Assembly: GCA_964556425.1 (NCBI GenBank)
Contig: CAZKWC010000008.1
Span: forward strand, 11,388-75,387
Direction of reading: 5' to 3'
Length of the DNA stretch: 64,000 bases
DNA from: JALQUL01 sp964556425
GTDB taxonomy: Bacteria; Pseudomonadota; Gammaproteobacteria; Burkholderiales; Burkholderiaceae_C
Shown here: piece by piece, positions 1 through 8,467 of the stretch
Numbering within the stretch: the stretch's first letter is position 1
Layout of the letters: every line of letters starts with the position of its first letter
Made by a program: the position numbers and the translations under genes
The notes under the pieces: generated by a model
Told to the model about the DNA's origin: nothing
Database searches by the model: none
The model's input: only the letters and a program-made list of their open reading frames with translations

Positions 1-740
1 TTAAATAAATAAGCGGTATTTTGGCTAGCCCCTATTTGCGCATTATTCTGAAAAAACACTAATAAATTGCTAATGGTTTTAACGTAATTTTGGGTTTCTT
101 TATAGGGCGGAATTTTGTTGCCGTATTTAGCAACTGCACCTTCACCAGCATTGTAAGAAGCCAAAATTAAATCGAGTCGATTAGGAAACAATTTGGCTAA
201 ATAATTTAAATATTTAGCTGCTATTTCTAGGTTGATGGAGGGCTCTTTAAGTAGTGATTCAACTGGTGCATTTTTTTGATCTTTTAAGCCAAAGCGCTTG
301 GCGGTATCTGGCATTACTTGCATTAAACCAACCGCCCCTTTTGGCGACACTACATTTTTTTTAAAGCCCGATTCGGTTGCAGAAATAGCTTGCAAAAGTT
401 CAAAGGAAATTCCGTGCTTATTAGCCGCTTCTTGTAAATAGATTTTACTAGCCGTGTAATCGGGTGACGACTGAAGCCACTTAGCCGATTTATTTTGTAA
501 TTGAAACTCGTTAGATAAAGACAAATTCGACTCATGAGACGAGCTTGCTTGAGCCACAGGAAGACTGCCGGTCGCAAATAATTGATACTGATCATTGATT
601 GGCGTAGATGCAAAATGCGCAGTACCTTGCTCGTCTATGTAGGCCCAGACCTGCGCAAAAAGACTGCTTTGAAATAGCAAAATGCTAACCCCAAACGCTA
701 ATTGCCGCAAACGAGCTGATTGAGACAAGCAATACTTCAT
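1..740 (-). CDS. Lytic transglycosylase, SLT domain (partial, runs off left edge)
   Basis: The frame opens with an ATG (complement at 738-740) and stays open to the window edge, giving 246 visible residues. Residues 1-30 look like an export signal ending in FAQ. Residues 31-46 (VWAYIDEQGTAHFAS) resemble the DUF4124 strand region that often precedes SLT domains. From about residue 100 the SLT (GH23) domain follows: ATESGF with the catalytic Glu near 123, then GLMQVMP and ASYNAGEG. This family cleaves the MurNAc-GlcNAc bond of peptidoglycan in the periplasm, leaving 1,6-anhydroMurNAc. It starts 4 nt after the parE stop, so it is probably cotranscribed with parE. The SLT core appears nearly complete, so only a C-terminal tail is likely to be missing. 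Confidence 0.88.
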   Translation of the reverse strand, partial: MKYCLSQSARLRQLAFGVSILLFQSSLFAQVWAYIDEQGTAHFASTPINDQYQLFATGSLPVAQASSSHESNLSLSNEFQLQNKSAKWLQSSPDYTASKIYLQEAANKHGISFELLQAISATESGFKKNVVSPKGAVGLMQVMPDTAKRFGLKDQKNAPVESLLKEPSINLEIAAKYLNYLAKLFPNRLDLILASYNAGEGAVAKYGNKIPPYKETQNYVKTISNLLVFFQNNAQIGASQNTAYLF

Positions 741-744
741 TGAG

Positions 745-2715
745 TTAAATATCAAGGTCAACTGCATCGCCATAGATTTCCATGAGTTCGCGCCTTGCAC
801 TGGCTTCGCCTTTACCCATTAGTTTGCCTATAAGTTGACTAGTGCCTTCAACGCCAATAGAGCCAAGCTGCACTGGCATTAAACGACGGGTATCTGGGTT
901 TAAAGTGGTTTCCCATAACTGAGTGGCACTCATCTCGCCTAGGCCTTTAAAACGGCTAATAGCCCATGAGCCTTCTTTAGCGCCGTCTTTACGTAATTTG
1001 TCTAGAATAACGCCAAGTTCAAACTCATCTAGGGCATAAGCTTTAGAGGCCGGTTTTTTACCTCTAGCGGGTAAATCGACACGATACAAAGGTGGCCTTG
1101 CCACATAGACATGACCTGCTTCTATTAGGCGTGGGAAATGTTTAAAAAACAAGGTTAATAACAAGACTTGAATATGCGCGCCATCGACATCGGCGTCTGA
1201 CAAGATACAAATTTTGCCATACCGTAGAGTGCTTAAATCGATAGTATCGGTGGGGCCGTGGGGGTCAATACCTATGGCCACTGAAATATCATGGATTTCA
1301 TTGTTGGCAAAAAGGCGGTCGCGCTCTACTTCCCAGGTGTTTAAAACTTTACCGCGCAACGGTAAAACGGCTTGAGTTTCTTTGTTGCGCCCCATTTTGG
1401 CACTACCACCCGCAGAATCGCCCTCTACAAAAAAGACTTCATTGTGGAGTAAGTCACGAGATTCACAATCGGTTAACTTGCCCGGCAAAACGGCTACACC
1501 AGAGCCTTTGCGTTTTTCGACTTTTTGGCCTGCACGTTGACGAGTTTGTGCAGCTCGAATAGCCAGTTCTGCTAAACGTTTGCCAAATTCAATATGTTGA
1601 TTAAGCCAGAGATCTAGACTTGGTTTAACAAAATTAGAAACCAAGCGTACTGCATCGCGAGAGTTAAGACGCTCTTTGATTTGCCCTTGAAATTGTGGGT
1701 CGAGGACTTTGGCTGACAACACATAACTCGCTCTGGCAAACACATCTTCTGGCATTAATTTAACGCCTTTGGGTAGCAAGGAGTGCATGTCGATAAAGCT
1801 TTTAATCGCCTGAAAAACACCGTCACGCAGGCCGCTATCGTGCGTGCCACCCGCTGTGGTAGGGATTAAATTAACAAAACTTTCGCGAACTAAGCCGCCC
1901 TCTTCAGTAAAGGCAAGCGCCCACTGTGCACCTTCGCCTTCAGCAAAACTTTCATCGTTTTTAGTGGCGTAACCCTCGCCGGCAAAAAGCGGCACTACTG
2001 CATCGGTACTAAGGGCTTGCTGTAAATAATCGAGTAAGCCCCCTTTGTATTGCCAGTTGTAGTTGTCTTTGGTTTTTTCAATGGTGAGTTGAACCGTAAC
2101 GCCTGGCATTAATACTGCTTTAGAGCGCAATAAATGGGTGAGTTCTGGAATGGGTAAATGGGCAGACTCAAAATAACTGGCATCTGGCCAAACTCTTACT
2201 AGGGTGCCAGTCTTACGCTCGGGGTCGGGGCTATTGGCAATGACCAAGGGCTCGATTACATCGCCACCTGAAAAGGTAAGCTTAGCCTGTTTACCTTCGC
2301 GAGTGGATTGCACCTCTAGGCGCTTAGATAATGCATTGGTCACACTAACGCCCACACCATGCAAACCACCAGAGAAACTGTAGGCTCCGCCAGATCCTTT
2401 ATCGAACTTACCACCGGCATGTAGCCTTGTAAAAACCAACTCTACAACCGGAGCTTTTTCTTCTGGATGCATACCAAAAGGAATACCCCGGCCGTCGTCT
2501 TCTACGCTAATAGAGCCGTCAAGGTGCAAACAAACTTTGATTTTTTTACCATAACCCGCCAACGCTTCATCGGCGGCGTTATCAATGACCTCTTGCACAA
2601 TATGCAAGGGGTTGTCGGTGCGAGTGTACATACCAGGGCGCTGTTTAACAGGTTCGAGACCCTTGAGCACCCTAATAGAGTTTTCTGAATAAGCAGGAGT
2701 AGTTTTTGTAGCCAT
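745..2715 (-). CDS. parE: DNA topoisomerase IV subunit B (ParE)
   Basis: A 656-residue type IIA topoisomerase B subunit that hydrolyses ATP and, with ParC, decatenates daughter chromosomes. The N-terminal GHKL ATPase shows EVIDNAADEALAG (about 42-54) and SFSGGLHGVGVS. The transducer follows, then a Toprim domain with VEGDSAGGSA, PLRGKVLN and ILSDADVDGAHI (metal-binding DxD). The length and the short Toprim region fit ParE, which lacks the roughly 170-residue insert of many GyrB proteins. The start is MATKTTPAYSENSIRVL; the next 487 bases carry no gene. parC is not beside it; the lytic transglycosylase gene follows directly. GyrB is the alternative, but length and the absent insert favour ParE. 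Confidence 0.95.
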   Translation of the reverse strand: MATKTTPAYSENSIRVLKGLEPVKQRPGMYTRTDNPLHIVQEVIDNAADEALAGYGKKIKVCLHLDGSISVEDDGRGIPFGMHPEEKAPVVELVFTRLHAGGKFDKGSGGAYSFSGGLHGVGVSVTNALSKRLEVQSTREGKQAKLTFSGGDVIEPLVIANSPDPERKTGTLVRVWPDASYFESAHLPIPELTHLLRSKAVLMPGVTVQLTIEKTKDNYNWQYKGGLLDYLQQALSTDAVVPLFAGEGYATKNDESFAEGEGAQWALAFTEEGGLVRESFVNLIPTTAGGTHDSGLRDGVFQAIKSFIDMHSLLPKGVKLMPEDVFARASYVLSAKVLDPQFQGQIKERLNSRDAVRLVSNFVKPSLDLWLNQHIEFGKRLAELAIRAAQTRQRAGQKVEKRKGSGVAVLPGKLTDCESRDLLHNEVFFVEGDSAGGSAKMGRNKETQAVLPLRGKVLNTWEVERDRLFANNEIHDISVAIGIDPHGPTDTIDLSTLRYGKICILSDADVDGAHIQVLLLTLFFKHFPRLIEAGHVYVARPPLYRVDLPARGKKPASKAYALDEFELGVILDKLRKDGAKEGSWAISRFKGLGEMSATQLWETTLNPDTRRLMPVQLGSIGVEGTSQLIGKLMGKGEASARRELMEIYGDAVDLDI

Positions 2716-3202
2716 AACGATAAGTTTAACAGTATTCTTTTTAGAAAACTGTATAAAAAAACAGTTTAATTGGTAAAAAATGAGTAGTTTTCACTCAAAT
2801 ATACCAAAAAGATGAAAGGGCTTGCAGCAAAACTCAAGACTTATAGGCATGGCATGAACAGTAATGGACTATTAGGCAGATTTTATTTACCCGTCGCATT
2901 TGCTATGGGTGAAAGCCGTAACTAAATAGAACTTGAAAGCCTATGCCGTGAAAGCGTTTATGAGTTTGACTGCCGATTCCTTCAACTTGTGAATAGATTA
3001 AGATGGGCTGGTCGAAACCCATCTAAAAATCAAAATACTTAATTTGAGTTAAATTGATTGCTTGAATGGATGCAAATAATACTTGAAATCTGACTGGAAT
3101 CTATGACAAATAAATCCTAGGTGTTGTATTTCATAACTTGCCCAATCACTTTAGTGACGCATGGTCAATCCAATCAGCCATTTTTTTAGGTATAGTTAGG
3201 CA
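2716..3202. other. 487-bp intergenic region with one hairpin
   Basis: No convincing reading frame in this stretch between the divergent parE and MFS genes. At 3001-3024 there is a perfect 7-bp stem (AGATGGG / CCCATCT) around a 10-nt loop. Further left, a short complementary pair lies near 2840-2848 and 2936-2946. The stretch should hold the promoters of both flanking genes, but I cannot assign a confident -35/-10 pair. It does not match tmRNA, SRP RNA or a tRNA. Confidence 0.4.
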
Positions 3203-4417
3203 ATGAATTCTGAACAAAAAACCCTCTCCTCCAATCAAATTTTATTTTTTGGAGCCTTAGTAGTTACTCTATCAATGGGCATACGCCATGGCTTTGGACT
3301 TTGGCTGCAACCTATTACACAGGCACAAGAATGGTCTCGTGAAACCTTTTCATTTGCGATTGCTATTCAAAATCTAGTGTGGGGGTTTGCTGGCGTTTTT
3401 GCAGGCATGTTAGCCGACCGATTTGGCGCTTTTAAAGTTTTAATTGGCGGTGGTATTTTGTATGCCCTAGGACTGTGGGGTATGGCACACTCCTCTAGCA
3501 CCCTTACTTTTACACTCTCCACTGGAGTATTAATTGGACTTGCTCAGGCTGGAAGCACTTATGCCGTGGTTTACGGTGTCATTGGACGTAATATTTCAGC
3601 AGAAAAACGCTCTATGGCAATGGGAATTGCTGCTGCAGCGGGTTCTTTCGGGCAGTTTTTAATGCTGCCTATAGAAGGCCTATTAATAAGTCATCTCGGT
3701 TGGCAAGATGCGCTTAGTTTTTTATCTATGCTGGCACTTTTAATTGTGCCACTAGCCTTTGCTCTTAAAGAACCAGGATTTAGCGGAGGCTCCATTCAGC
3801 GCGACCAAAGCATTATGCAAGCTTTTACTGAAGCCTTAAAACTGCCCAGTTTTCAATTACTAATGGCGGGCTATTTTGTTTGTGGCTTTCAAGTGGTTTT
3901 TATCGGAGTGCATTTGCCAAGCTATTTAAAAGATAAAGGTTTAGACCCACAAGTAGCTTCTTATGCCTTGGCTTTGGTTGCTTTATTTAATGTTTTTGGT
4001 ACCTATATGGCTGGAAAACTGGGCCAAACCATGCTTAAAAAACATATTTTGGCAGGTATCTATTTTGCCCGTTCAGTGGTGATTGCAATTTTCTTAATTG
4101 CACCTTTAAGCCCATTAAGTGTCTATATTTTTGCAGCATTCATGGGATTTTTATGGCTCTCAACCGTGCCACCCACTAACGCGATTGTGGCTCAAGTATT
4201 TGGTTTAAGTCATTTTTCTATGCTCAGCGGTTTTGTATTTTTTAGTCATCAAATTGGCTCTTTTATGGGCGTTTGGTTGGGTGGATTTTTATTCGATAAA
4301 ACCGGTAATTACAATAGCGTTTGGGGTATTTCTATTGTGCTGGGTATATTGGCTTGTTTAGCTAATTTACCAATCAAAGAAAAAGCATTAATTAGAGACC
4401 ATCAACAAGCAGCATAA
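3203..4417 (+). CDS. MFS transporter
   Basis: A 404-residue inner-membrane protein with about twelve hydrophobic segments split into two six-helix halves by a loop near 195-215. The loop 2-3 signature of the major facilitator superfamily is present as GMLADRFGAFKVL (about 65-77), with a related GKLGQTMLKKH in the second half. The N-terminal SMGIRHGFGLWLQPI resembles monocarboxylate-porter/OFA-like MFS proteins. Secondary transport, probably of a small carboxylate or related solute, is inferred; the substrate cannot be told. It stands alone on the plus strand with intergenic regions of over 450 bp on both sides. Confidence 0.88.
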   Translation: MNSEQKTLSSNQILFFGALVVTLSMGIRHGFGLWLQPITQAQEWSRETFSFAIAIQNLVWGFAGVFAGMLADRFGAFKVLIGGGILYALGLWGMAHSSSTLTFTLSTGVLIGLAQAGSTYAVVYGVIGRNISAEKRSMAMGIAAAAGSFGQFLMLPIEGLLISHLGWQDALSFLSMLALLIVPLAFALKEPGFSGGSIQRDQSIMQAFTEALKLPSFQLLMAGYFVCGFQVVFIGVHLPSYLKDKGLDPQVASYALALVALFNVFGTYMAGKLGQTMLKKHILAGIYFARSVVIAIFLIAPLSPLSVYIFAAFMGFLWLSTVPPTNAIVAQVFGLSHFSMLSGFVFFSHQIGSFMGVWLGGFLFDKTGNYNSVWGISIVLGILACLANLPIKEKALIRDHQQAA

Positions 4418-4531
4418 ATAAGCAACTGGCTAGTCAACTCTTGCACTTTAACTCCTCACAAAAGCTAAAATGATGGCCAGTTTAAAATTTGCTTTAAAAT
4501 AGGATTGAAATTTGTATAAAGTTCTGCATAA

Positions 4532-4566
4532 TTGAAATCTAAATCGCTTTCATTAGCAGATTTCAA
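4532..4566 (+). terminator. AT-rich hairpin after the MFS gene
   Basis: Perfect 9-bp arms TTGAAATCT and AGATTTCAA around a 17-nt loop, about 115 nt after the MFS stop and followed by ATGGTATTTTTTGG. It could be a weak intrinsic terminator, though the stem is AT-rich and the loop is large. Confidence 0.3.
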
Positions 4567-4627
4567 ATGGTATTTTTTGGCTCACTTAATAGCTATTCAT
4601 GTGTATGAATGAGTCGAGTCGATTTGG

Positions 4628-4676
4628 TTAATTGCAATTAATACGAATTGACATTATCAATTTTGTTCAAAAAATA
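4628..4676 (+). promoter_or_regulatory. Possible promoter with 14-bp palindrome before the small membrane protein
   Basis: A consensus -35 hexamer TTGACA lies at 4648-4653. Seventeen bases later is only a poor -10 (AAAATA, 4671-4676). Immediately upstream is the perfect palindrome TTAATTGCAATTAA (4628-4641), which could bind a dimeric regulator. The poor -10 makes the call tentative. Confidence 0.3.
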
Positions 4677-4710
4677 GCCTCAACACTCATTTGTTTATTT
4701 TTTATCGTTT

Positions 4711-4869
4711 ATGTCTATCCAATCGCCACATTTTCAGTTAAAGCGCAGGTTTTTAATGACGTGTGGCATATGGTTGTTATCAATTATTGTCTTGAGCCTA
4801 GTGTTTTTACTCTACACCCAGCCAAGTATGTTAATTTTGTTAGCCGATAATATTTGGGCCTGCGGCTAA
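4711..4869 (+). CDS. Small membrane protein ending in LLADNIWACG
   Basis: A 52-codon frame reading MSIQSPHFQLKRRFLM, then a hydrophobic helix (about residues 20-36), then SMLILLADNIWACG at the C terminus. The basic stretch LKRR before the helix suggests an inner-membrane protein with its N terminus inside. The stop is 3 nt before the methyltransferase ATG, so the two are probably cotranslated. I recall similar short proteins ending LADxxWAC(F/G) beside genes of this kind in Burkholderiales, but have not checked this. An internal ATG at 4756 would give 37 residues. No strong ribosome-binding site is seen. A longer overlapping frame (4632-4850) shows no such features and is disfavoured. Function unknown. 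Confidence 0.55.
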   Translation: MSIQSPHFQLKRRFLMTCGIWLLSIIVLSLVFLLYTQPSMLILLADNIWACG

Positions 4870-4872
4870 ATC

Positions 4873-5469
4873 ATGACTGCATCCATTAACTCCAACAGTC
4901 ACCTTTCTTTATCACAACCATCTCCATGGTTGAAGAAATGGTCACACTTGTTAAATGCCAACGATTCAGTTCTAGATATTGCATGTGGTACTGGCCGTCA
5001 TATGCATTTTTTGGCTCAATTAGGTTGCGAATTAATAGGTGTTGACAAAGACCCAGCTGCACTTAAAAGTGCATCTCGTTACGGTGCTGTTTTACAAGCC
5101 GACCTTGAAAATGAAGCCTGGCCCATTGCAATCGATAAAAAATTCCAAGTGGTGATTGTTTTTAATTATTTACATAGGCCTCTTTTTCCTAGAATTCAAG
5201 AATGTATTGCACAAGGGGGTTACTTAATTTATGAAACTTTTGCAGTAGGGAATGAAGAGTTTGGTAGGCCTCGAAGTCCCGAATTTTTGCTTCAACCCAA
5301 TGAATTATTAACCCAATTTAAACAATTAACTCCCATTGCTTATGAAGCGGGACGCCTCAAGCAACCCGATAGAATCGTACAACGGGCTGTATTTACTAGA
5401 AGTTACCCACCAGACACAAAAAGTGCATCTACAATGCCTTTACTTTCGTTAGAATCACTCTCTTATTGA
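4873..5469 (+). CDS. Class I SAM-dependent methyltransferase
   Basis: A 198-residue Rossmann-fold methyltransferase. Motif I is VLDIACGTGRH (about 33-43), followed by ELIGVDKDPAAL (acidic residue at the end of strand 2 that binds the ribose hydroxyls), QADLENEAWP, and VVIVFNYLHRPLF in the motif IV position. It resembles the TehB-like class I enzymes, but the substrate cannot be read from sequence. It begins 3 nt after a small membrane-protein gene and its stop lies 11 nt before the dapA ATG, so the three are likely one transcript. Confidence 0.85.
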   Translation: MTASINSNSHLSLSQPSPWLKKWSHLLNANDSVLDIACGTGRHMHFLAQLGCELIGVDKDPAALKSASRYGAVLQADLENEAWPIAIDKKFQVVIVFNYLHRPLFPRIQECIAQGGYLIYETFAVGNEEFGRPRSPEFLLQPNELLTQFKQLTPIAYEAGRLKQPDRIVQRAVFTRSYPPDTKSASTMPLLSLESLSY

Positions 5470-5480
5470 ATCAAAATATT

Positions 5481-6365
5481 ATGAAACCTATTACTGGCAG
5501 TATTGTTGCGCTTATTACCCCTATGCTTGATGATGGTGGCATTGACTACCCCGCATTAAGAAGACTAATTGACTGGCATATTGAACAAGGAACCGATTGC
5601 ATTGGTGTAGTGGGAACCACAGGTGAGTCACCTACCGTTACTGTGCCTGAACAAAGAGAAATAATTAGAGTTTCGGTTGAGCAAGCCAAAGGTCGAGTGC
5701 CTATTATGGCGGGCTGTGGTGCCAACTCAACTGCAGAAGCAATTGCTTTAGCTCGTTACGCCAAAGAAGTAGGAGCCGATTGCCAACTGCAAGTCGTTCC
5801 TTATTACAACAAGCCTACCCAAGAAGGCATTTATCAACATTTCAAAGCCATTGCCGAAGCAGTTGATTTACCTATGTGTTTGTACAATGTACCTGGTCGT
5901 GCGGTTGCAGATATGCAATTAGAAACGGTGAAACGTTTGGGTCAAATTCCAGGCATTTTTGGTATTAAAGAAGCCACCGGCAATATTGAAAGAGCACAAT
6001 GGCTGATTAAAGAAATGCCAGCCGATTTTGCTATTTATTCAGGTGATGACCCCACTGCAGTCGCTTTAATTTTATGCGGTGGTAAAGGAAATGTTAGTGT
6101 TACCGCTAATATTGCGCCTAAACTCATGCATGAATTATGTGTTGCAGCCTTAGCTAAAGATGTTGAAAAAGCCATGGCAATTCAATTTCAATTATTAGCT
6201 GTACATAAGAATTTGTTTACTGAAGCCAACCCTATCCCTGTTAAATGGGCTGCACAACAGATGGGTTTATCAGGTGGTCATTTGCGACTGCCTTTAACTA
6301 ACTTTTCTCCAGAGCATCATGATGCACTTACAAGTGCTATGAAGGCTGCTGGTTTACTGAAATAA
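5481..6365 (+). CDS. dapA: 4-hydroxy-tetrahydrodipicolinate synthase
   Basis: Condenses pyruvate with aspartate semialdehyde in the lysine/diaminopimelate pathway, in the cytoplasm. The 294-residue TIM barrel has VGTTGESPT (about 44-52, Thr-Thr binding the pyruvate carboxylate), YNVPGR with the catalytic Tyr near 134, and GIKEATG with the Schiff-base Lys near 162. An in-frame TTG at 5466 would add five residues and overlap the methyltransferase, but the ATG at 5481 gives the usual family start MKPITGSIVALITPM. bamC follows 46 nt after the stop, and this dapA-bamC order gives the dapX alias of bamC. Confidence 0.96.
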   Translation: MKPITGSIVALITPMLDDGGIDYPALRRLIDWHIEQGTDCIGVVGTTGESPTVTVPEQREIIRVSVEQAKGRVPIMAGCGANSTAEAIALARYAKEVGADCQLQVVPYYNKPTQEGIYQHFKAIAEAVDLPMCLYNVPGRAVADMQLETVKRLGQIPGIFGIKEATGNIERAQWLIKEMPADFAIYSGDDPTAVALILCGGKGNVSVTANIAPKLMHELCVAALAKDVEKAMAIQFQLLAVHKNLFTEANPIPVKWAAQQMGLSGGHLRLPLTNFSPEHHDALTSAMKAAGLLK

Positions 6366-6411
6366 CCAGTCATTAAACACTGTTTAGCTGTGTCATTTTG
6401 AAAGAAATATC

Positions 6412-7539
6412 GTGTTTCATATCACCCAATCTATGTTTGTTCGTTTCTTCGCTTTATTATTAAGTTTTGGCTTAGTTTCTTGTTCTGTATTAGAAGAAGA
6501 TACTATTGATTACAAAACATCTAGCACAGGCAACAAGCTTGAAGTTCCACCCGATTTAACACAATTATCGAGAGATCCTCGTTACCAAATTAAACCTAGT
6601 GGCGTTTCTGCTAGCTCGGTTAATAATGCAAACGCTGTTGCAGTAAATAACTCAAGTACAGCCGCTTTAACATTAGGCGATGTAAAAGTTGAACGTGCTG
6701 GTAATCAACGATGGTTGGTCATTAAACGCCCCCCAGAAGCGGTTTGGCCAGATGTTAGAGATTTCTGGCTTGATAACGGGTTTTTACTCACACTAGACGA
6801 ACAAGCACTCGGGATTATGGAAACCGATTGGGCAGAAAATAGAGCTAAGTTGCCACAAGACTTTATTCGTAATTCAATAGGCAAGGTTTTTGATCAACTC
6901 TACTCTACAGGTGAGCGTGATAAATTTAGGACTCGCATTGAAAGACTACCTAACGGTGAAACTGAAATATATGTTAGCCATAAAGGTTTGATTGAAAAGT
7001 TAACCGGTACCCGTGCCCCTGGCGAGGTCTCCTCTACTCTTTGGGCAAACCGCGACTCCGACCCCGAATTAGAAGCTGAATTTTTACGCCGCATGTTGGT
7101 TAAATTAGGTGTTAGCAAAGAGCAAAGCAAAAAAGTAGTGGCGACCACTGAGTCAAACGGAAAAAAAGTAACGTTAAGTACTTCTGGTGGATCACTTAGT
7201 TTGTCTATTCCTGAGGGTTTTGATATTGCTTGGCGCAGAGTAGGTCTTGCATTAGATAGAACAGGTTTTACGGTTGAAGATAGAAATCGTAGTACTGGCA
7301 GTTATTTTGTTCGATATAGCCCAATTAAAGCCAATGATGGCAAGGATCCTGGCTTCTTTGGAAAAATCTTGAATTTAGGTAGCTCCGAGAAAAAACCTGA
7401 GCCCGTGACCAAATATAGCATTATTGTAGAAAGTGTAGACAACTCGAGTACCGTTAAAGTAAGGGGTTCTAATAATGAAGTCGTAGCTTCAGCTGACGAA
7501 CAAAAAATCCTTAATTTATTGGCACAAGATTTAAAGTAA
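6412..7539 (+). CDS. bamC: Outer membrane protein assembly factor BamC (lipoprotein)
   Basis: A lipoprotein of the BAM complex that inserts beta-barrels into the outer membrane. The signal peptide ends in the lipobox LVSC (Cys near residue 24). It is followed by an unstructured stretch with KLEVPPDLTQL, the conserved segment that in BamC contacts BamD, and then two helix-grip domains (about 85-220 and 255-370). At 375 residues it has usual family length. Start: the GTG at 6412 has a GAAAG about 8 nt upstream; an ATG at 6433 would also leave a workable signal peptide (MFVRFFALLLSFGLVSC). A strong terminator follows. Confidence 0.85.
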   Translation: MFHITQSMFVRFFALLLSFGLVSCSVLEEDTIDYKTSSTGNKLEVPPDLTQLSRDPRYQIKPSGVSASSVNNANAVAVNNSSTAALTLGDVKVERAGNQRWLVIKRPPEAVWPDVRDFWLDNGFLLTLDEQALGIMETDWAENRAKLPQDFIRNSIGKVFDQLYSTGERDKFRTRIERLPNGETEIYVSHKGLIEKLTGTRAPGEVSSTLWANRDSDPELEAEFLRRMLVKLGVSKEQSKKVVATTESNGKKVTLSTSGGSLSLSIPEGFDIAWRRVGLALDRTGFTVEDRNRSTGSYFVRYSPIKANDGKDPGFFGKILNLGSSEKKPEPVTKYSIIVESVDNSSTVKVRGSNNEVVASADEQKILNLLAQDLK

Positions 7540-7587
7540 AAATAAAGTTAAAAACGCTATACGATGTAGAGTTTTGTAATGACTAAC

Positions 7588-7625
7588 AAAAAGCCCACCT
7601 TTTAACAAGGTGGGCTTTTTTATTG
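7588..7625 (+). terminator. Intrinsic terminator after bamC
   Basis: A perfect 14-bp stem (7588-7601 with 7607-7620; core AAGCCCACCTT / AAGGTGGGCTT) around a 5-nt loop, followed by more T residues. The symmetric A and T runs would let it work on both strands. Confidence 0.92.
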
Positions 7626-7650
7626 CTCTTTTTTTATCTTTATTAAGACG

Positions 7651-7676
7651 AAAAAAAACCAGCTAAAAGCTGGTTT
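7651..7676 (-). terminator. Terminator of the Ala-rich lipoprotein gene
   Basis: The stem AAACCAGCT / AGCTGGTTT with a 3-nt loop is followed, on the minus strand, by eight T residues. A second small hairpin (AACTGCC / GGCAGTT, 7684-7701) lies between it and the stop codon. Confidence 0.85.
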
Positions 7677-7715
7677 AGTGCAAAACTGCCTAGAGGCAGT
7701 TACCGCAAGCTCTAA

Positions 7716-7910
7716 TTAGTTAGAAGCAGCAGAAGCAGCAGCAGAAGCTACGTCAGCCATTGCTGATGCAGCGTCAGAAGCAGCTTCAGAAGCTACAGCC
7801 ATGGCTTCAGAAGCTACAGATGCTGCTTCAACAGCAACTTCTTCAGTTTTCTTGCCACAAGCAACTAAGGCAGCAGCGATAACAGCGGCTAAAGCGATTT
7901 TTTTGATCAT
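7716..7910 (-). CDS. Small Ala/Ser-rich lipoprotein
   Basis: A 64-residue lipoprotein: MIKKIALAAVIAAALVAC with lipobox LVAC at 15-18, then KKTEEV, then a low-complexity tail of Ala, Ser, Glu, Met and Val (about 25-64) with recurring AAS/ASEA units and no aromatic residues. The tail should form an amphipathic helix or coiled coil anchored to a membrane by the lipidated Cys. The start at 7910 is preceded by AGGATATTCATC, a fair ribosome-binding site; an upstream in-frame ATG (7973) would place a non-signal-like segment in front and is rejected. It has its own promoter region with a palindrome and its own terminator. It recalls small Lpp- or entericidin-like lipoproteins, but the function is unknown. 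Confidence 0.82.
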   Translation of the reverse strand: MIKKIALAAVIAAALVACGKKTEEVAVEAASVASEAMAVASEAASDAASAMADVASAAASAASN

Positions 7911-7934
7911 GATGAATATCCTAAAAAATAAACA

Positions 7935-7963
7935 AAGGTAAAACAATTTCCGGAAATTGTCAA
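7935..7963 (-). promoter_or_regulatory. Promoter with 18-bp palindromic operator for the lipoprotein gene
   Basis: On the minus strand TTGACA (7963-7958) is followed after 17 nt by TACCTT (7940-7935), a perfect -35 with a weak -10. A perfect 18-bp palindrome, ACAATTTCC GGAAATTGT (7943-7960), covers the spacer and the edge of the -35, the classic position for a repressor site. The palindrome is seen directly; its role is inferred. Confidence 0.5.
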
Positions 7964-8467
7964 AACACAACATTACTGTAGGCTCTGACAGAGCGAAAGC
8001 ACTCGAGCTCTTTCAGCTCAGCAATGAATTGTAAGACCAAAAGAAGTTTAGCAACTGAATTTTTGAAAAAAAAGCCATAATTTTAATTAAGCTATTATTT
8101 TGCACTAGTTTTAATTAGGCGAAAAGACAACAAAGACTAGTATTTACCCTTGAAAACGTAAAAATTCAAAACAAATTTGTAAAAATATATAAATAGGGGT
8201 CGGTTTAGGTAAATAAAAGTCTTAACTTTATGATTTTATGCATAACTTTTGACAGCTTTTTCTAAATCACAAAAAAACAACAATATTCAGAAGAACAACA
8301 TAAAGTAAGAAGTTTTCTCAAGTAACTCCGGCAAATAGCGTATGAAACTGAACTTTTATATTATTTTTTTGTGAACAATTGCCTTCAAGAAGTTAAAAAA
8401 TACCAATTACCCAGATTGATTGGAATGACTTTTCTTGCTCTTTAGGCTAGTGCAACATGCGCTACTG
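7964..8467. other. 504-bp AT-rich intergenic region, nothing assigned
   Basis: Between the lipoprotein promoter and the roxA stop codon. No frame with coding character, no strong hairpin followed by T residues and no recognisable RNA. Very AT-rich, with several A and T runs. Confidence 0.4.

Noticed and set aside
350..613. An 87-codon minus-strand frame
   Set aside because: It lies inside the lytic transglycosylase gene in another frame and has no family features.
3001..3024. Possible tmRNA or tRNA fragment, because of GGTCGAAACCC
   Set aside because: No acceptor stem, CCA or tag-peptide frame nearby; the match is limited to a short loop-like string.
4632..4850. A 72-codon plus-strand frame before the methyltransferase
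   Set aside because: It overlaps, in another frame, the 52-codon frame whose helix-plus-LLADNIWACG design and spacing to the next gene are far more gene-like.
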